DNA of 64,000 bases from Warburgia ugandensis. Taxonomy: Eukaryota; Streptophyta; Magnoliopsida; Canellales; Canellaceae. A model generated the notes under the pieces. That model had not been told where the DNA came from and did no database searches. It was given only the letters and a program-made list of their open reading frames with translations. The stretch spans positions 50,237,136 through 50,301,135 of the forward strand of contig CP141136.1 of NCBI GenBank assembly GCA_035236585.1, in the 5' to 3' direction. Positions 23,341 through 33,933 of this stretch are shown here, one piece after another. The position numbers were made by a program, and so were the translations under genes. Each line of letters opens with the position of its first letter. Position 1 is the first letter of the stretch.

Positions 23341-23728
23341 CATTCAAGCTTCAAGTCCATCCTTTGTTTTTCTTAGGATATTAACGAAGGTACTAGCTAA
23401 GATTTCACACACATTCTTCTCAATGTGCATGACATCAAGCACATGGTGTATATACAATGATTTCTAGTATGGTAGATGAAAGAATATTGATTTCTTCTGA
23501 CAACAGCTTTTACAATTACTTCCAAATGCATGTGTACTTGAATTCTTCTTTCCCGACAACATTAATGTTTTGAACTTGCTCCAATACTTGCTGTCCTATC
23601 AACATCTTTGTAGGTGTCCATGCCTTTACGCACCTGTTAAATTATCCCTTCTTAAAACAATATGGATGGTCTCTACACCATCTTTTGTGCTAAAGGAATG
23701 CCATTTTCCTACCATGTTTAAGTCATAT

Positions 23729-23860
23729 AGCACATGTTTTATCATTACATATAGCATATGCATTGTATCCCTTCACAATGCATCTAGATAAATTAGCACA
23801 TGTTTTATCATTACATATAGCATATGCATTGTATCCCTTCACAATGCATCTAGATAAATT
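23729..23860. repeat. 66-bp tandem duplication in Transposase_21 coding sequence
   Basis: Two copies start AGCACATGTTTTATCATTAC at 23729 and 23795, with no difference that I can see. The 66-bp period keeps frame, adding 22 codons. Confidence 0.92.
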
Positions 23861-25085
23861 ATCGTATGCATGGAAGTTGCTTATTTTCTAAAATAGTATA
23901 GCCTTTAGGGTGAATGACTCTTTCTTGTACGCATCATACGCTTCAATGCCTTCATCCCCTAATGCCTCAAGATCATTGACCAAGGGACACAAGTACATGT
24001 CAATGTCATTCCCTGACTGCTTTGGACCTGATATCAACATAGGTAGCATCATGAACTTCCTCTTCATGCATATAGATGATGGAAGGTTATAACAAACTAA
24101 TATAACGGACCAACAACTATACGTGATATTCATAGAACCACGGGGATTAATTCCATCTGCAGATAATGCTAGTCGTAGGTTTCTAGGTTCTTCACCAAAA
24201 TTAGGCCACATGAAGTCTATGAGTTTCCATGCTAAGCTATCTACTGAATGGCATGAAAAGCTATTAGCTACTATCATTGGCATGCCATACTAATTTCTTT
24301 GTTGTTTCTATTATATGAAACATTCTTTTAAACCTTGGAATATGAGGGAAATACCATAGAACCTTTGCAAGAACGCTTATAACTGCCTCAGTTGAATTCT
24401 TCTTTAACTGCCATCTTAGCTATCCACAAGTTGGGCATGTAGTTTTATCCTTGTGCTCCTTCTAACACAAGATGCAATCATTGGGACACGCATGTATTTT
24501 CTCATTCTTCAACCCAAGTGCAGCCATGGTTTTCTTTGCCTTCTATGTGGACCTCACCAATTTATTATCCTTTGGTAACATCTTACCCACTACTTCCAAG
24601 ACTTCTATAAAACCTTGATCTAAAAATCCAAATCTTGATTTCACGTTGTAAAGTTCTACCACTACGAATAGCTTGGTATAATATTTACACACAGGGTACA
24701 ATCATTCATCAACTTCCTCTAATGTAGTATAAAATTGTTTAGGGTCAACACTTCCTACAGTATCTTAGTGATATCTTCCAGGCCATGTGAAGGACCCATT
24801 TGGAAGTTCTTCTCCATGCCAAATCCATGGGTGGTAGCTTTCATCGATTTCATTGAAGCACAAGTGTCCTTTCAACACTCCTATAATTACTTTTTTTTTC
24901 AACTTTGAACATTTTGAGCATGGACAACGCATGTGATTACTCACAACACCTGCCCTAAGTGTGAACTCTATGAAATTTTCTATTCCCTCCTATATTCTTT
25001 TGATGTTCTTGTCATAATGATCCAAGCATTTTTGTCCATTATCAGAAGAATTTGAAGCAAATTTGCATGGAGACTTGCTAGACAT

Positions 25086-26029
25086 AAAAGGATTAGGTTA
25101 GGCATTTTACCAAGCATTGGATATACAAGAATTAAAAGTATTTAAAATAATTACATTTCATAGAATTTTCAATTAACAACGAAAAAAAGCAAAATAGGAT
25201 AGGCACATTCATCAATGAAATCAAATTTCAAAAGAAAAATTTCTAACCCATAATATTGACTTTAAATTTGTTAATGTAGGTACAATTCACAGGTAGGATT
25301 TGGTTTAGAGTAGGGAAAAAGGAATTTGGTTTAAATTTTGTGCATAAATAATAAACATAGAGCGAGAAGGCAAGGTAGAAGTTGACGAAATAATTCTTAA
25401 AGTAGACATACAACTGAAGTCATTTACAAAAAAATGACTTTAAAGTCGCTTACAAAAATGACTTTAATACTTTTTACATTTTCACATTGAATTTATACTT
25501 TTTCATTTTTTCTCATCACAACCTTACATAAATACACAATGAAACTGATTTTATAAACAGAAACATATATAATACATATACATAAACAACACGAAAATAA
25601 TGAAATCAAATTATTTTTTTATTACATCCAATGTTACATATTGCTAAATCTTATTAATACAAGAACAAAGAGCAAATCTATTATTTTTCATCAAAATCTG
25701 GCCTATTATTTAGCTGACACCCATTCTATGGAGAGAGAAAGAGTGTGTTTCAATTTTTTTGTCCAAAAGTTGATAGTATAACTACCACTCTTTATAAAAC
25801 CCTAATTTTGGATAAGAACCACAAATCATAATGTTCTCCTTTTATGTAATAGTGAGGCTTAGAGAGAAGTTATAATTTACTTACAGTTTTTTTTCATTAC
25901 ATAATCAGTCAAAATATAAAAATGGAAAGCAAGAAAGGAAAAAGTGAGAAGTCTAAGGACCAAAGAGGAAGCCATCATGCCAGCTATAAGAAGAAGAGGT
26001 CACAAGAAAAAATGCAATGTTGAAAGCTA
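25086..26029. other. CACTA 5' non-coding region (upstream of TNP2)
   Basis: No gene is seen. This AT-rich leader or promoter side of the transposase contains subterminal-type motifs at about 25410-25470 and purine-rich stretches near 25920-26010. I could not assign a transcription start. Confidence 0.45.
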
Positions 26030-26740
26030 TTTATATATGAACGAGGACTTTAGAAGTTGTTTAGTAAAATTGAATTTAAAAATGATAAATTTTTGAAGTT
26101 GATTAGCACAAAATGACTTTAAAAGTTATATGAGAATCGACTTTTAAAGTCATCTCAATAAAGTGACTTCAAAAGTGAGAGACTTTTAAAGTCACTTATA
26201 ATTAAAGACTTCAAAATTTATTGAGTGTCAAACAACTTTAAAAGACCATTCCCTCATAATATTAATCACCTCAAAAAATTTCTTCTCATACTTTTAAAGA
26301 TCTTAGAATAAATGACTTTAAAAAATGGTCATGTTTAATGTTGTTTTGTATTAAACAACTTTAAAAGTCAATCACTTTTAATGTCTTCTTTTATTAAATG
26401 ACTTTAAAAGTCTATTACCTTTAAATATAATATTTTAGCCAAAATTTTCTTGATACTTTTGAAGTCCCTTACGTAAAATGACTTCAAAAGTTCTTGATTT
26501 TTAAAGCTGTTTCTACTAAACAACTTTTAAAGTGTTTAACTTTTGAAGTCATTTAATTTTAAATGACTTTAAAAGTGCTTTGTACAAAAAATTCCCTCTT
26601 TGCATCAGTTTTTTAAAGTCGCTTACAGTTAAACGACTTCTTAAGTCTTTATATTTAAAGTCATTTATTTTAAATTGATTTGTAAAATATTTATGAAGTC
26701 GGTAGTCAAATAAGCAACTTCTTTATGCCAAATTTAAAGC
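26030..26740. repeat. CACTA subterminal repeat array, right
   Basis: About 700 bp of closely spaced ACTTTTAAAGT / ACTTCAAAAGT units in both orientations mirror the left array. Clear examples are near 26125, 26145, 26185, 26360, 26480, 26525 and 26620. It adjoins the 5' (TNP2) side terminus. Confidence 0.8.
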
Positions 26741-26757
26741 CCTCATGTGTAGTAGTC
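26740..26757 (-). repeat. CACTA terminal inverted repeat, right
   Basis: On the minus strand it reads GACTACTACACATGAGGG. The first base is G where CACTA ends normally have C. It is followed by the AAT duplication at 26758-26760. Confidence 0.8.
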
Positions 26758-27645
26758 AATGTAATAAAATAGATCCCATAATATGCCAAATTCTTAAAAG
26801 ACTTATAGACCATAAAAGAAAACTAAATGTTCAACAGAAAGCATTTTTGACTGAACAAGTTAGTTCTATTCTTCAACATCACATACCACCAAAATACAAA
26901 GATCCAAGTTGCCCACTCTTACATACATTATTGGAAACTACAAGATTTGCTTGATTTAGGATCTAGTGTGAACCTACTACCTTACTTGGTATATGAATAG
27001 TTAGGCCTGAGTGAGCTGAACCCTACATCTACTACACTCCAACTAGCTGATCATTATGTGAAGATACCAAGAGGGGTGATAGAAGATATGTTAGTCTAGG
27101 AAGAACAATTTTTCTTCCTTATAGATTTTCTAGTTCTAGATACACAACTGGTGGTGAATGAGAAGAATGAAATACCAGTCATCTTGGGATAACCATTTTT
27201 TGTTTCATTCAATTCCTTAATTAAATGTAGAAATAGTGTCATGGAACTATCTTTTGGTAATATGACATTAGAGCTAAATATCTACAACATTGGTCAATAA
27301 CCTAGTGAACCCACTAATGACTTGCATAATGCCAACACAATCAATTTAGTTGTACATGATCATTTTCAGTCATCTTCCTTATTGGAACCACTTGAGGGCT
27401 GTCTGGCACATTTTAAGGAGTCTAATGAGGATGCATTAATAGAGAAAGTTAATGCCCTTCTTGATTCTATACCTATCATGAATACAAAAAATGGGAACCT
27501 CATTTCAAGGAACATCCACTGAGGGAATCCACTTCCCTTCCATCATCAATAAAATGCTTTGCAAAGCCTAATATTCTAATTGAGCCCTGTAATGTAGAAG
27601 ATGTACCTGATTGGGACCTAAGACCTTATTTGAACAAACATTAGA
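26758..27645 (+). pseudogene. Athila-like gag end and aspartic protease (continuation after CACTA)
   Basis: The gag frame that stopped at 2464 continues after one AAT copy with the conserved pre-protease block (YAKFLKDL, then HKRKLN at about 26810-26830). The retropepsin region lies at about 26950-27290. It has LLDLGSSVNLLPYLVY, where the first catalytic Asp is present but the usual D-x-G-A/S reads DLGS, then LADHYVKIPRGVIEDM, FLLIDFLVLDTQ and PVILG, followed by LSFGNMTLEL. Protease would cut Gag-Pol in the particle. Stops (for example 26770 and 27097) and at least one frameshift inactivate it. The linker after it is readable to about 27645, where pol is lost. Confidence 0.85.
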
Positions 27646-28402
27646 TAAGAATTTAAGCCCACCCAAAATTATACATATATTTGTAGACTAGCAAGAGAAA
27701 AAGTCCATTGTTACAATGGCCCTACATAAACCAACTCTATGGTACACATTAAAAGATAATCAGGCTTTAAGCAAAACCAAGTTCCCTCTTATATTAATAT
27801 AAGAACAACCATTTTGGGAAGGGTAGAGTTAACTTATCCCCAATTTTAGGACAATGTAAGGGAAATAGATTAAACTACTTAGAATACGATGGTCATTATT
27901 ACCCTTAAATTTGTTCAAGAAAAGGGCCATCCACGTCCATACACTTCAATAAAATTCAAATTCATGGCAATTGACATTGTTATAGTGATACCACCTAAAT
28001 TTTCAAGGTGGAGGAAATATATTGACTACCATGAAATTTTGAAGATGGGAGATCATCAAAGTGGTCCCACTCAATTTATAATTGTTATAGTCTACTGTGT
28101 CATAATTCTAGCTCCACCAAGAACTTCATGGTGGGGGAAAAATATTGACTAGCGTGAGATTCTGGAGTGGAGTGAAAAATCTTATCATGTCATTGTTAGG
28201 ATTAGGAAAACTCAGTCCCAATTAGGTCTAAATTAGTGTAGATTAATATGTGTCTAGCTGAAGACGTTAAACTTAGCACTCACTTGGAGGCAACCCAGAG
28301 TTTTTTGGAAAATCATAGTTTTCTACATCACCCATATTCATTTTAGATCCTACGTTTTAAACATTGATGACAATGTTTCTCTTAGGTTGGGAGGTGTAGA
28401 AA
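27646..28402 (+). other. Deleted pol zone of element A
   Basis: RT, RNase H and integrase should follow the protease but are absent. The only recognisable trace is near 28260-28350 (KLSTHLEATQSFLE), matching the 'LGGNP'-type end of Athila-group pol. A local imperfect repeat encodes PPKFSRWRKYIDYHEI and PPRTSWWGKNID.REI (about 27989-28035 and 28109-28155). A G-rich step (TTGGGAGGTG, near 28386) follows, as commonly seen after pol in this group. Confidence 0.55.
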
Positions 28403-29917
28403 TTTAGAAAATTCAAGTTTTTTTTAGACTTTTAGGTCATATCCTTGAGTTTTCATTAAAAAAAAATGTAAACTTTTAGGTTAATTCCTACACTATGATG
28501 AGAAATGGATTTTTAGAAGAATAATCTAGATAAATTTGGCTTCTTAATGAAACTAAATATGATTAATTCATCATTTTACTTACTTTCTAAAATATTTCAT
28601 GAAAGCAAAGTCTAAGATCACATATGTACACACAATTACATAGATATAGTCTATATTGATAAGTAGCTATAACCTAGAGATCCTAAAGAAATGTAGTGGA
28701 GTCATATAACCTAAGTGAGATTTAGAGCCATTTATTATCTTTGAGAGGTATAAATGCTCCTAATTTTCTTCAGCATTATTAAAGAAAATTTGATCCCACT
28801 AACTCTTAAATTTGGCTAATTACCTAAATAATTAGAATATTACCTTTAAAATTATAAAAGTTCATTGAATCTGATAGATTGTATGAATCACAAAAAATGC
28901 TTTTGACCATCCTTATTGTTAACCTAAAGACATAGAGCCTGCCCAAAGGTAATTTACAACTAGTTAGCTAATTTGAGCCTTTTATACAAGCCTTTTCTTC
29001 TGTCACCCAAATTACCTGTACCCATATTAACTCAATATAAAATATCCATTACCAATTTTCTTTAAAATATAAGATAGAGATGAATGAAGAAATAACTTTT
29101 AATTGCAATAGAAGTAGAAAAGTGAATATCATGAAAAGAAATGTTCTTCAATGAGATTCAAAAGTGTTGAAATTTTTTTTTTTGAAGAATGCAAAGAAAA
29201 GTGGAAAAATAAATATTCACTTCAGTACAAGCAAAGTAAAGAAAGAATTGTCAACTTTAGAAGACCTCTACTTATTTTTGAAGAAACTTTGAATACCATT
29301 TATACCCTTTCTTTTGTACCCATTCGGAGCCTACATTTTGTCCCTGTTAAGGACCTATTTATTCTAGGATGAATATATTCTTAATGAGGAAATGAATAGA
29401 TAGGATTTAAAGAGTAGTATTTCTAAAGTTCAAAGGTAATGGCATCTTATCTATTCTAAAAATATCAAAATTAAATTCCTTAGTAACTCCAGTTCTGCAT
29501 GAATATAAGTGAGATAAGTTTTCTTTTATTAACTCTGCTCACATATTTAAAAGAGAGGTATGATTTAAACCCTCTTTTTGAGATATTTTATTTCTGAGTG
29601 TATGTCATCATTAGTGAGGATGGAGGTCAAAACATGTTTCAAATGGAGTTCAAAAGTTAAGTCTACTTAGAGATAAAAATAATTCTATATGTAGACTGTA
29701 CGGTCATACACTCACTCTGAGATCTAGGCTTAAGAGGAATGCTTTTAGCATATTAGTAGGATTTTGAATTCTTTAGTCATTTTTATTAGTATGCTAAAGT
29801 TGATAATTTATTGAAGATAATTCTCTAAGGAAAGCGTGGAATATATTTGGAAGTAATTATTGAAATTTGGTTTTTTACATGTTTTACTAGGGACTAACAA
29901 AATGCTGGTTGGGGGTG
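28403..29917 (+). other. 3' untranslated internal region of element A
   Basis: This AT-rich region has no gene and no env-like frame. Parts resemble 35900-36650 in the same order: an 'aacc.a.gtgagattt' block, a 'cttcagcat' block, and a block with 'agcct.atatttc.tcc'-like wording before the LTR. It ends in a polypurine tract, 'ggttgggggtg' at 29907-29917. Confidence 0.6.
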
Positions 29918-32165
29918 TGTGTTAAGTGTTCAATTTTGGTCAAAAGACCCCTCATTTGGCATTCAATTAGATCATCTAACTTATCAAATTTGCAATTTTC
30001 AACTTAATTTAATTTTAGTACCAATTAATCACCTAAGCATTAATTTGTAAAATTTCATGTTCAAATGATCATCAGAGCTAATCAAAGGTATAATGTAAAG
30101 TTTAGATAACTCTAATATAATCTTTTAATGTGCAAATCAACAAAAATAGGCTTGGATAGCTCAAATCAAAAGTTAATGGTGCAGATCACCCACCAAGGAT
30201 TAACAGGCAAGATGGAATAGTTTCCTAAAAGAAAATTGGTTTTAATGGAAATCATGGAGAAGATGGAAAGCTACAATTGTTAAAAGTTTCTAAGGTGTGA
30301 AAGTTTCCAAAGTATGGGAGAACCAAATTAGAAGGTGGTGGGCTTTAAAGAGAGGAAGCCATCCACCACCAATTCTCTCTCCCCTCTAGGCTAAACTGTA
30401 GGAAGAGGAAACTGCTTCCCCGCTTTCTTTTCTCTTCTTCTCCTACCTCTCTCTCTCTCTCTCTTGCTCTATTCTCTCACCACTACACCTCTCTCATGTT
30501 CCCTCTCTTTATCCTTCTCTCACTCCTCGTCTCTCTCTGTGCTCTCTCTTCTCTTTCTCTTTGTGCCACCCCTCTTCTTCCATTACCTGATCTCTCTCCC
30601 CTTCCTCTTAACTGCATCCCTCTATCTCCCTCTCTCTTATGCTTCTCACCCTCCGTCTTTATCTCCCTCTTTCAATGCCCAATCCATCACACCCTCCTCC
30701 TTTCCCAGTCTCTTTTTCTCTCTCCCTCTTTCTTTCTCCTCTCTACTCTACCTCCCGTTATTCCCTTTCCATCCCCTTTGTTCTATCTACACAGCACGAC
30801 TCAACAATACTAGCTAGCTCCACCCTTTGTAACACACACCTATTTCCCACTGTCTTCTGATCCGCCCTAGTCGACAGCACCATCCCAGGCTGCTCATCCC
30901 TCTCCCTACTCTCTACCCAACTTCATTAATTGCTCATCTCGTTCTTACTGCTCCCACATCCCTCTCTCTCCCTCATTCCCTCCTCTTCACATCTTCCGCT
31001 CAATCTCTCCCACTGCTCCTCCTATTTCTCTCCCCCTTCACCGTTCTGGCTCCACCCCACCTTCCAGATGCCGAAGGACACCCTAGACTGCACCAGAACA
31101 TGGCATCTCTACTTCACTGGTAAGCAACCACTCGATAGTCACTGGCAACCCAGTTCATAACCAGCCTCTTTCTCCCTCTATTCATTAGATCCCATCTCCC
31201 CCGGCCAGCACCCCAGGCAACACCACTCCTCTCTCTTTGCTAGCGACATCGACAACACCCTGCTCTTGCCTCCATCTCTCTTTCTCTCCCTATTGTTCTC
31301 TCTTTGCTCACTCTACTTTCATCACCAGCCAGCCCCAATTCTTCTGCAATGCCCTATTTTCCCCTCTTTCTCCTTCTACCTATTCTTCTCTTCTCCCCCC
31401 TCTTCACCGTCTTCCACCTCTATCAGGTTTCCTTTCTGAGTTTTCGTTTTAAAACAAAAAACTAAATAATTTTCACTTTTGCCCTTGTAACAAAACTTGA
31501 AATTCCATTTTAATCCTGTTGTTGTTTTAATCCCCTTTTTGCTCCATCTTTATTTTGCTTATCTAGGAACTGTCCAATCCAAGCTAGTTTGATTAAGGCT
31601 TAACATAATGAACGAGTTAGCCTTAACAATCAAGCGCATCTCAATTTTTCATCTATTTCACATTAGATTTTTGAGTAATTTTCATATTTTATTATTAGGT
31701 CATCCTTGGCTTATCTAACACCTCTGATCTTTAATCTGAACTCCAAAAATTGATCCAAGTAGTCCAAATACACAATCCTTATTTAGTCTAGATCTTTAAG
31801 CTTTTGGGGAATCTGCCTAATCCAACCTTTGGATCCCTAATCAAAACTATCAGTGAGACATTGATGAAGGTTGATTGACTCCAAGATGACCAGATTTGAA
31901 GAAATTGACTGTGATCAAGCTAGGGAAGTAGATTTTTCTTATTAATTAGTTAAATTGTCTTTCTTTTTGTACTTAAAATTCTATAATTTTTATTAGTTGA
32001 ATTGATTCAAACTGTGGTTCCACTATCAAGTAATTTCTATTATTTTCCTTAATTTTTGATGATTAAATTTTATTTAAACTCAATCTTTTTAAGTCAAGTC
32101 CCCATGGGATCGATCTACACTTGCATAAGCTACACTACAATAGCCTGCGGACTTGCAGTAAAACA
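29918..32165 (+). repeat. 3' LTR of element A (about 2.25 kb)
   Basis: It starts near TGTGTTAAGTGTTCAATTTT right after the G-run. It ends near 'cccatgggatcgatct' and 'gacttgcagtaaaaca', the usual end blocks of Athila-type LTRs. The exact right end is uncertain by several bases, and no target duplication can be checked because the 5' LTR lies outside the window. It holds a kilobase-scale pyrimidine-rich tract. Confidence 0.65.
30380..31420 (+). repeat. Pyrimidine-rich low-complexity tract with (CT)n
   Basis: About 1 kb is dominated by C and T on the plus strand, with a (CT)n run at about 30448-30465 and many CTCTCTCCC-type motifs. The open frames in it (30464-30817, 30496-30813 and others) read as Ser/Leu/Pro-rich peptides caused by composition. 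I do not call a gene. Confidence 0.75.
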
Positions 32166-33489
32166 ATCAATAATTGGCTTTCTAACTACTTTGACTTTGA
32201 TAGCAGCATCAACTAAGCTCTTGGATTTCATGTTTAGCATGTGGGTCCATGATGTTGCTTAGATAGTAGTCTTGCTCTTTTTTAGGGTTTTGTTGCTAAA
32301 AATAGCTTTTTTTAGCTGTACTAATCCTACAAAATGTGAAATAAACATAAGTAGGGACATTTAAGTTAATTACAAGGTTAGAAACTACTAAATATAAAGG
32401 TAATACATGTCATATTTCTAAATATATCAAAATTAAAAATTAAAAATAATTTATAGTTTAAGGAATTCACTTCAACTATTTAAAATGTAGCAAAAATTCA
32501 ATCTTTTAGGAAGTTTGAAATCTTTAAAATCTTAGGAAATATTTTAAAAACAAAGGTCTTCGGAAAATTTTGAAGTTAGAATAAATTTGTGAAGTTAGAA
32601 AATTTGATGTGGGAATTTACGAAGTTTTAAAAAAATTTAAAGAAAAACATGGGAAAGTTTGAAATGATTTGACAACTTTGAAAAGCTTAGAAAATTTTGG
32701 GTGATTTAAAATTTAATGAATGTGGAATTTTCTTCCTGGCAAGTTTTAAACTTGGTAAATGTTTAAAAGTTTAATAGCAATTTGAATGATTTAGAAAACA
32801 TAGAAAATTTGAAGGTTGAGAATTTTTCAAAAGTTTAGGATTTTTTTGAATATTCAAAACTATAATGATTTGAATACAAATGGCCATTCTTTTTATCTAT
32901 GGGTCCTTAAAAGTAATTAATTGGTAGAAAACTTGTTGTCTACAGTGCAATGCTAATTCTTCCCCTTGGAGAATTGCATAGTGCTAAGACTAACTCAAAA
33001 TCTAGAAAACAAACATGTCAATGTCAATGAGAAAACTAAACTACATGAAGAAAATTGAGCTAAAATAAACTCAAAACAACTCAAAGTAAACTTAATTGAT
33101 CTAATCAAAACAAAAACTAAAAGAAAATGATTACCTCAAAGGTTGCTAATGAAACCCTACCTTCATTTGGGATCCCTCTTTACCCTTTTTCCATGATCCA
33201 AAAATCTCTTAAAAAATACATTGGGTACTTAATAAGTTAAACTAGAAACTTCATTAGGAGTTAACCACTTTCGGCAAAGTAGTTACACTAGTTTTCTTTG
33301 AGTTCTAGTTATTGTACTTGTTACTCTTTTTTCTGTTACATTCCACTTTTACATGTGACAGGTACTTTCCTTTTATATTATAGAAACTTAGACAAGTTAG
33401 ATTATGAAGTCAATGTAGGAATAAATTTCCCATGTATGAAAGGAACAAATGGAAAGAATTTACATTGTTTATGTTGTTGGAGTATAATG
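32166..33489. other. AT-rich, no gene recognised
   Basis: I see no coding motif. Short A/T-rich phrases with 'aaagtttgaaa' and 'ttagaaaattt' recur at about 32500-32840. The stretch may be more decayed retroelement sequence. Confidence 0.4.
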
Positions 33490-33933
33490 ACAGGTGCTCA
33501 TTTTTGAATAAAAAGTACATAATTAGTAGCCATGTATTATAAAATATGGTGTTATTTCTAGGCTTTTTCTAAATTTTCATAATGGAAAGTGGGAATTCTT
33601 TATCCAAGATGAAACTATAATAAAATGGCTTGGGTATGTGGATAAGTTGTGGAACTTCTCATTCATATTTATTTAGTTATGAAATCCAGTCTAGTGTTAA
33701 TGGATGATAATTCTCTAAGATAAAATATAGGACTTAACCTTCTGAAATTTTGTGGGTATAGTCACTGAACACTCTCATGAGGCTTAACTTGTCCACTAGG
33801 GGTAACCTAGGGGCTTACAAGCATGTTGCATATGCTAAATGTAGTGTGACTACCTACAAAAATGACAACCACTTGTTTTTTCATAATTTTTCATATATTT
33901 TGCTAGATACTACAAAATGCTAGTTGGGGGCAG
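33490..33933 (+). mobile_element. Athila-type LTR start fragment and 3'-UTR piece
   Basis: At 33490-33585, 'tgacaggtgctcatttttgaataaaaag' and 'tattataaaatatggtgttatttct' match the beginning of the LTR at 33934. After it, 33760-33933 is an end-of-element piece ('cttgtccactaggggtaacctagg') ending in the polypurine tract TAGTTGGGGGCAG. A second copy of that piece is at about 37110-37200. Confidence 0.6.

Larger units (their letters stand above)
21594..25085 (-). pseudogene. CACTA TNP2-like transposase (Transpos_assoc, Transposase_21, DUF4218, DUF4216)
   Basis: This is the catalytic transposase of the CACTA element. The likely start is the ATG at 25085 (MSSKSPCKFASN). An N-terminal Transpos_assoc-type zinc region follows, with CPCSKCSKLKKK and HPWIWHGEELP. 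The Transposase_21 region runs from about 24500, with CPNDCILC, CPTCG, KVLWYFPHIPRFKRMF, then RLALSADGINPRGSM and ISGPKQSGNDIDMYL (24283->23888), to VSMEVLILFGMNSHDCQALM (23197->22970). DUF4218 is at 22945->22550 (FFDIMVHITVHLIDEV, KGYLRNHNQPKG). DUF4216 is at about 22280->21594 (VVFKCNW, LGLTLVDLNRIGYENDQFI). Stops, frameshifts and three local tandem duplications disable it. Most family blocks are still readable, so decay is moderate. It lies upstream of the TNP1-like gene in the same direction. Confidence 0.9.
2465..26757 (-). mobile_element. CACTA (En/Spm-like) DNA transposon, 24.3 kb, with two nested LTR insertions
   Basis: The left end begins CACTACTACAAGGGGGAC. The right end, read on the other strand, begins GACTACTACACATGAGGGC, so the two share ACTACTACA followed by a G-rich step and CTTT. 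The flanks carry the 3-bp duplication AAT. Both ends are lined by arrays of ACTTTTAAAGT-type motifs. Inside are two minus-strand genes: a TNP2-like transposase (25085->21594) and then a TNP1-like gene with a Ulp1-type end (about 17960->6409). That is the usual CACTA order, so the element reads on the minus strand. After removal of the solo LTR (2.3 kb) and LARD (8.4 kb) plus their duplications, about 13.6 kb remains. The outermost base of one end is G instead of C, which may reflect decay. Confidence 0.92.
1..32165 (+). mobile_element. Athila-like Ty3/gypsy retrotransposon A, pol-deleted, with a nested CACTA
   Basis: This is the outermost element of the left half. Gag motifs (803-2464), the gag end and protease (26758-27645), a short end-of-pol remnant (about 28250-28350), a long 3' untranslated zone and a 3' LTR (about 29918-32165) follow in the correct order on the plus strand. 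The 5' LTR and primer-binding site are not in the window; position 1 seems to lie just inside them (inference). Reverse transcriptase, RNase H and integrase are missing between about 27650 and 28250, so the copy is a deletion derivative. A 24.3-kb CACTA transposon sits in the gag. Assignment to Athila, rather than the sister Tat/Ogre group, rests on the gag and protease motifs and is moderately sure. Confidence 0.8.

Noticed and set aside
27889-28152. 87-codon frame in the deleted pol zone
   Set aside because: It spans a local imperfect repeat in decayed element sequence, and no retroviral domain is recognisable.
30464-30860. Overlapping plus-strand frames up to 117 codons, Ser/Leu/Pro-rich
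   Set aside because: All arise from the CT-rich tract in several frames at once. No domain or start context.
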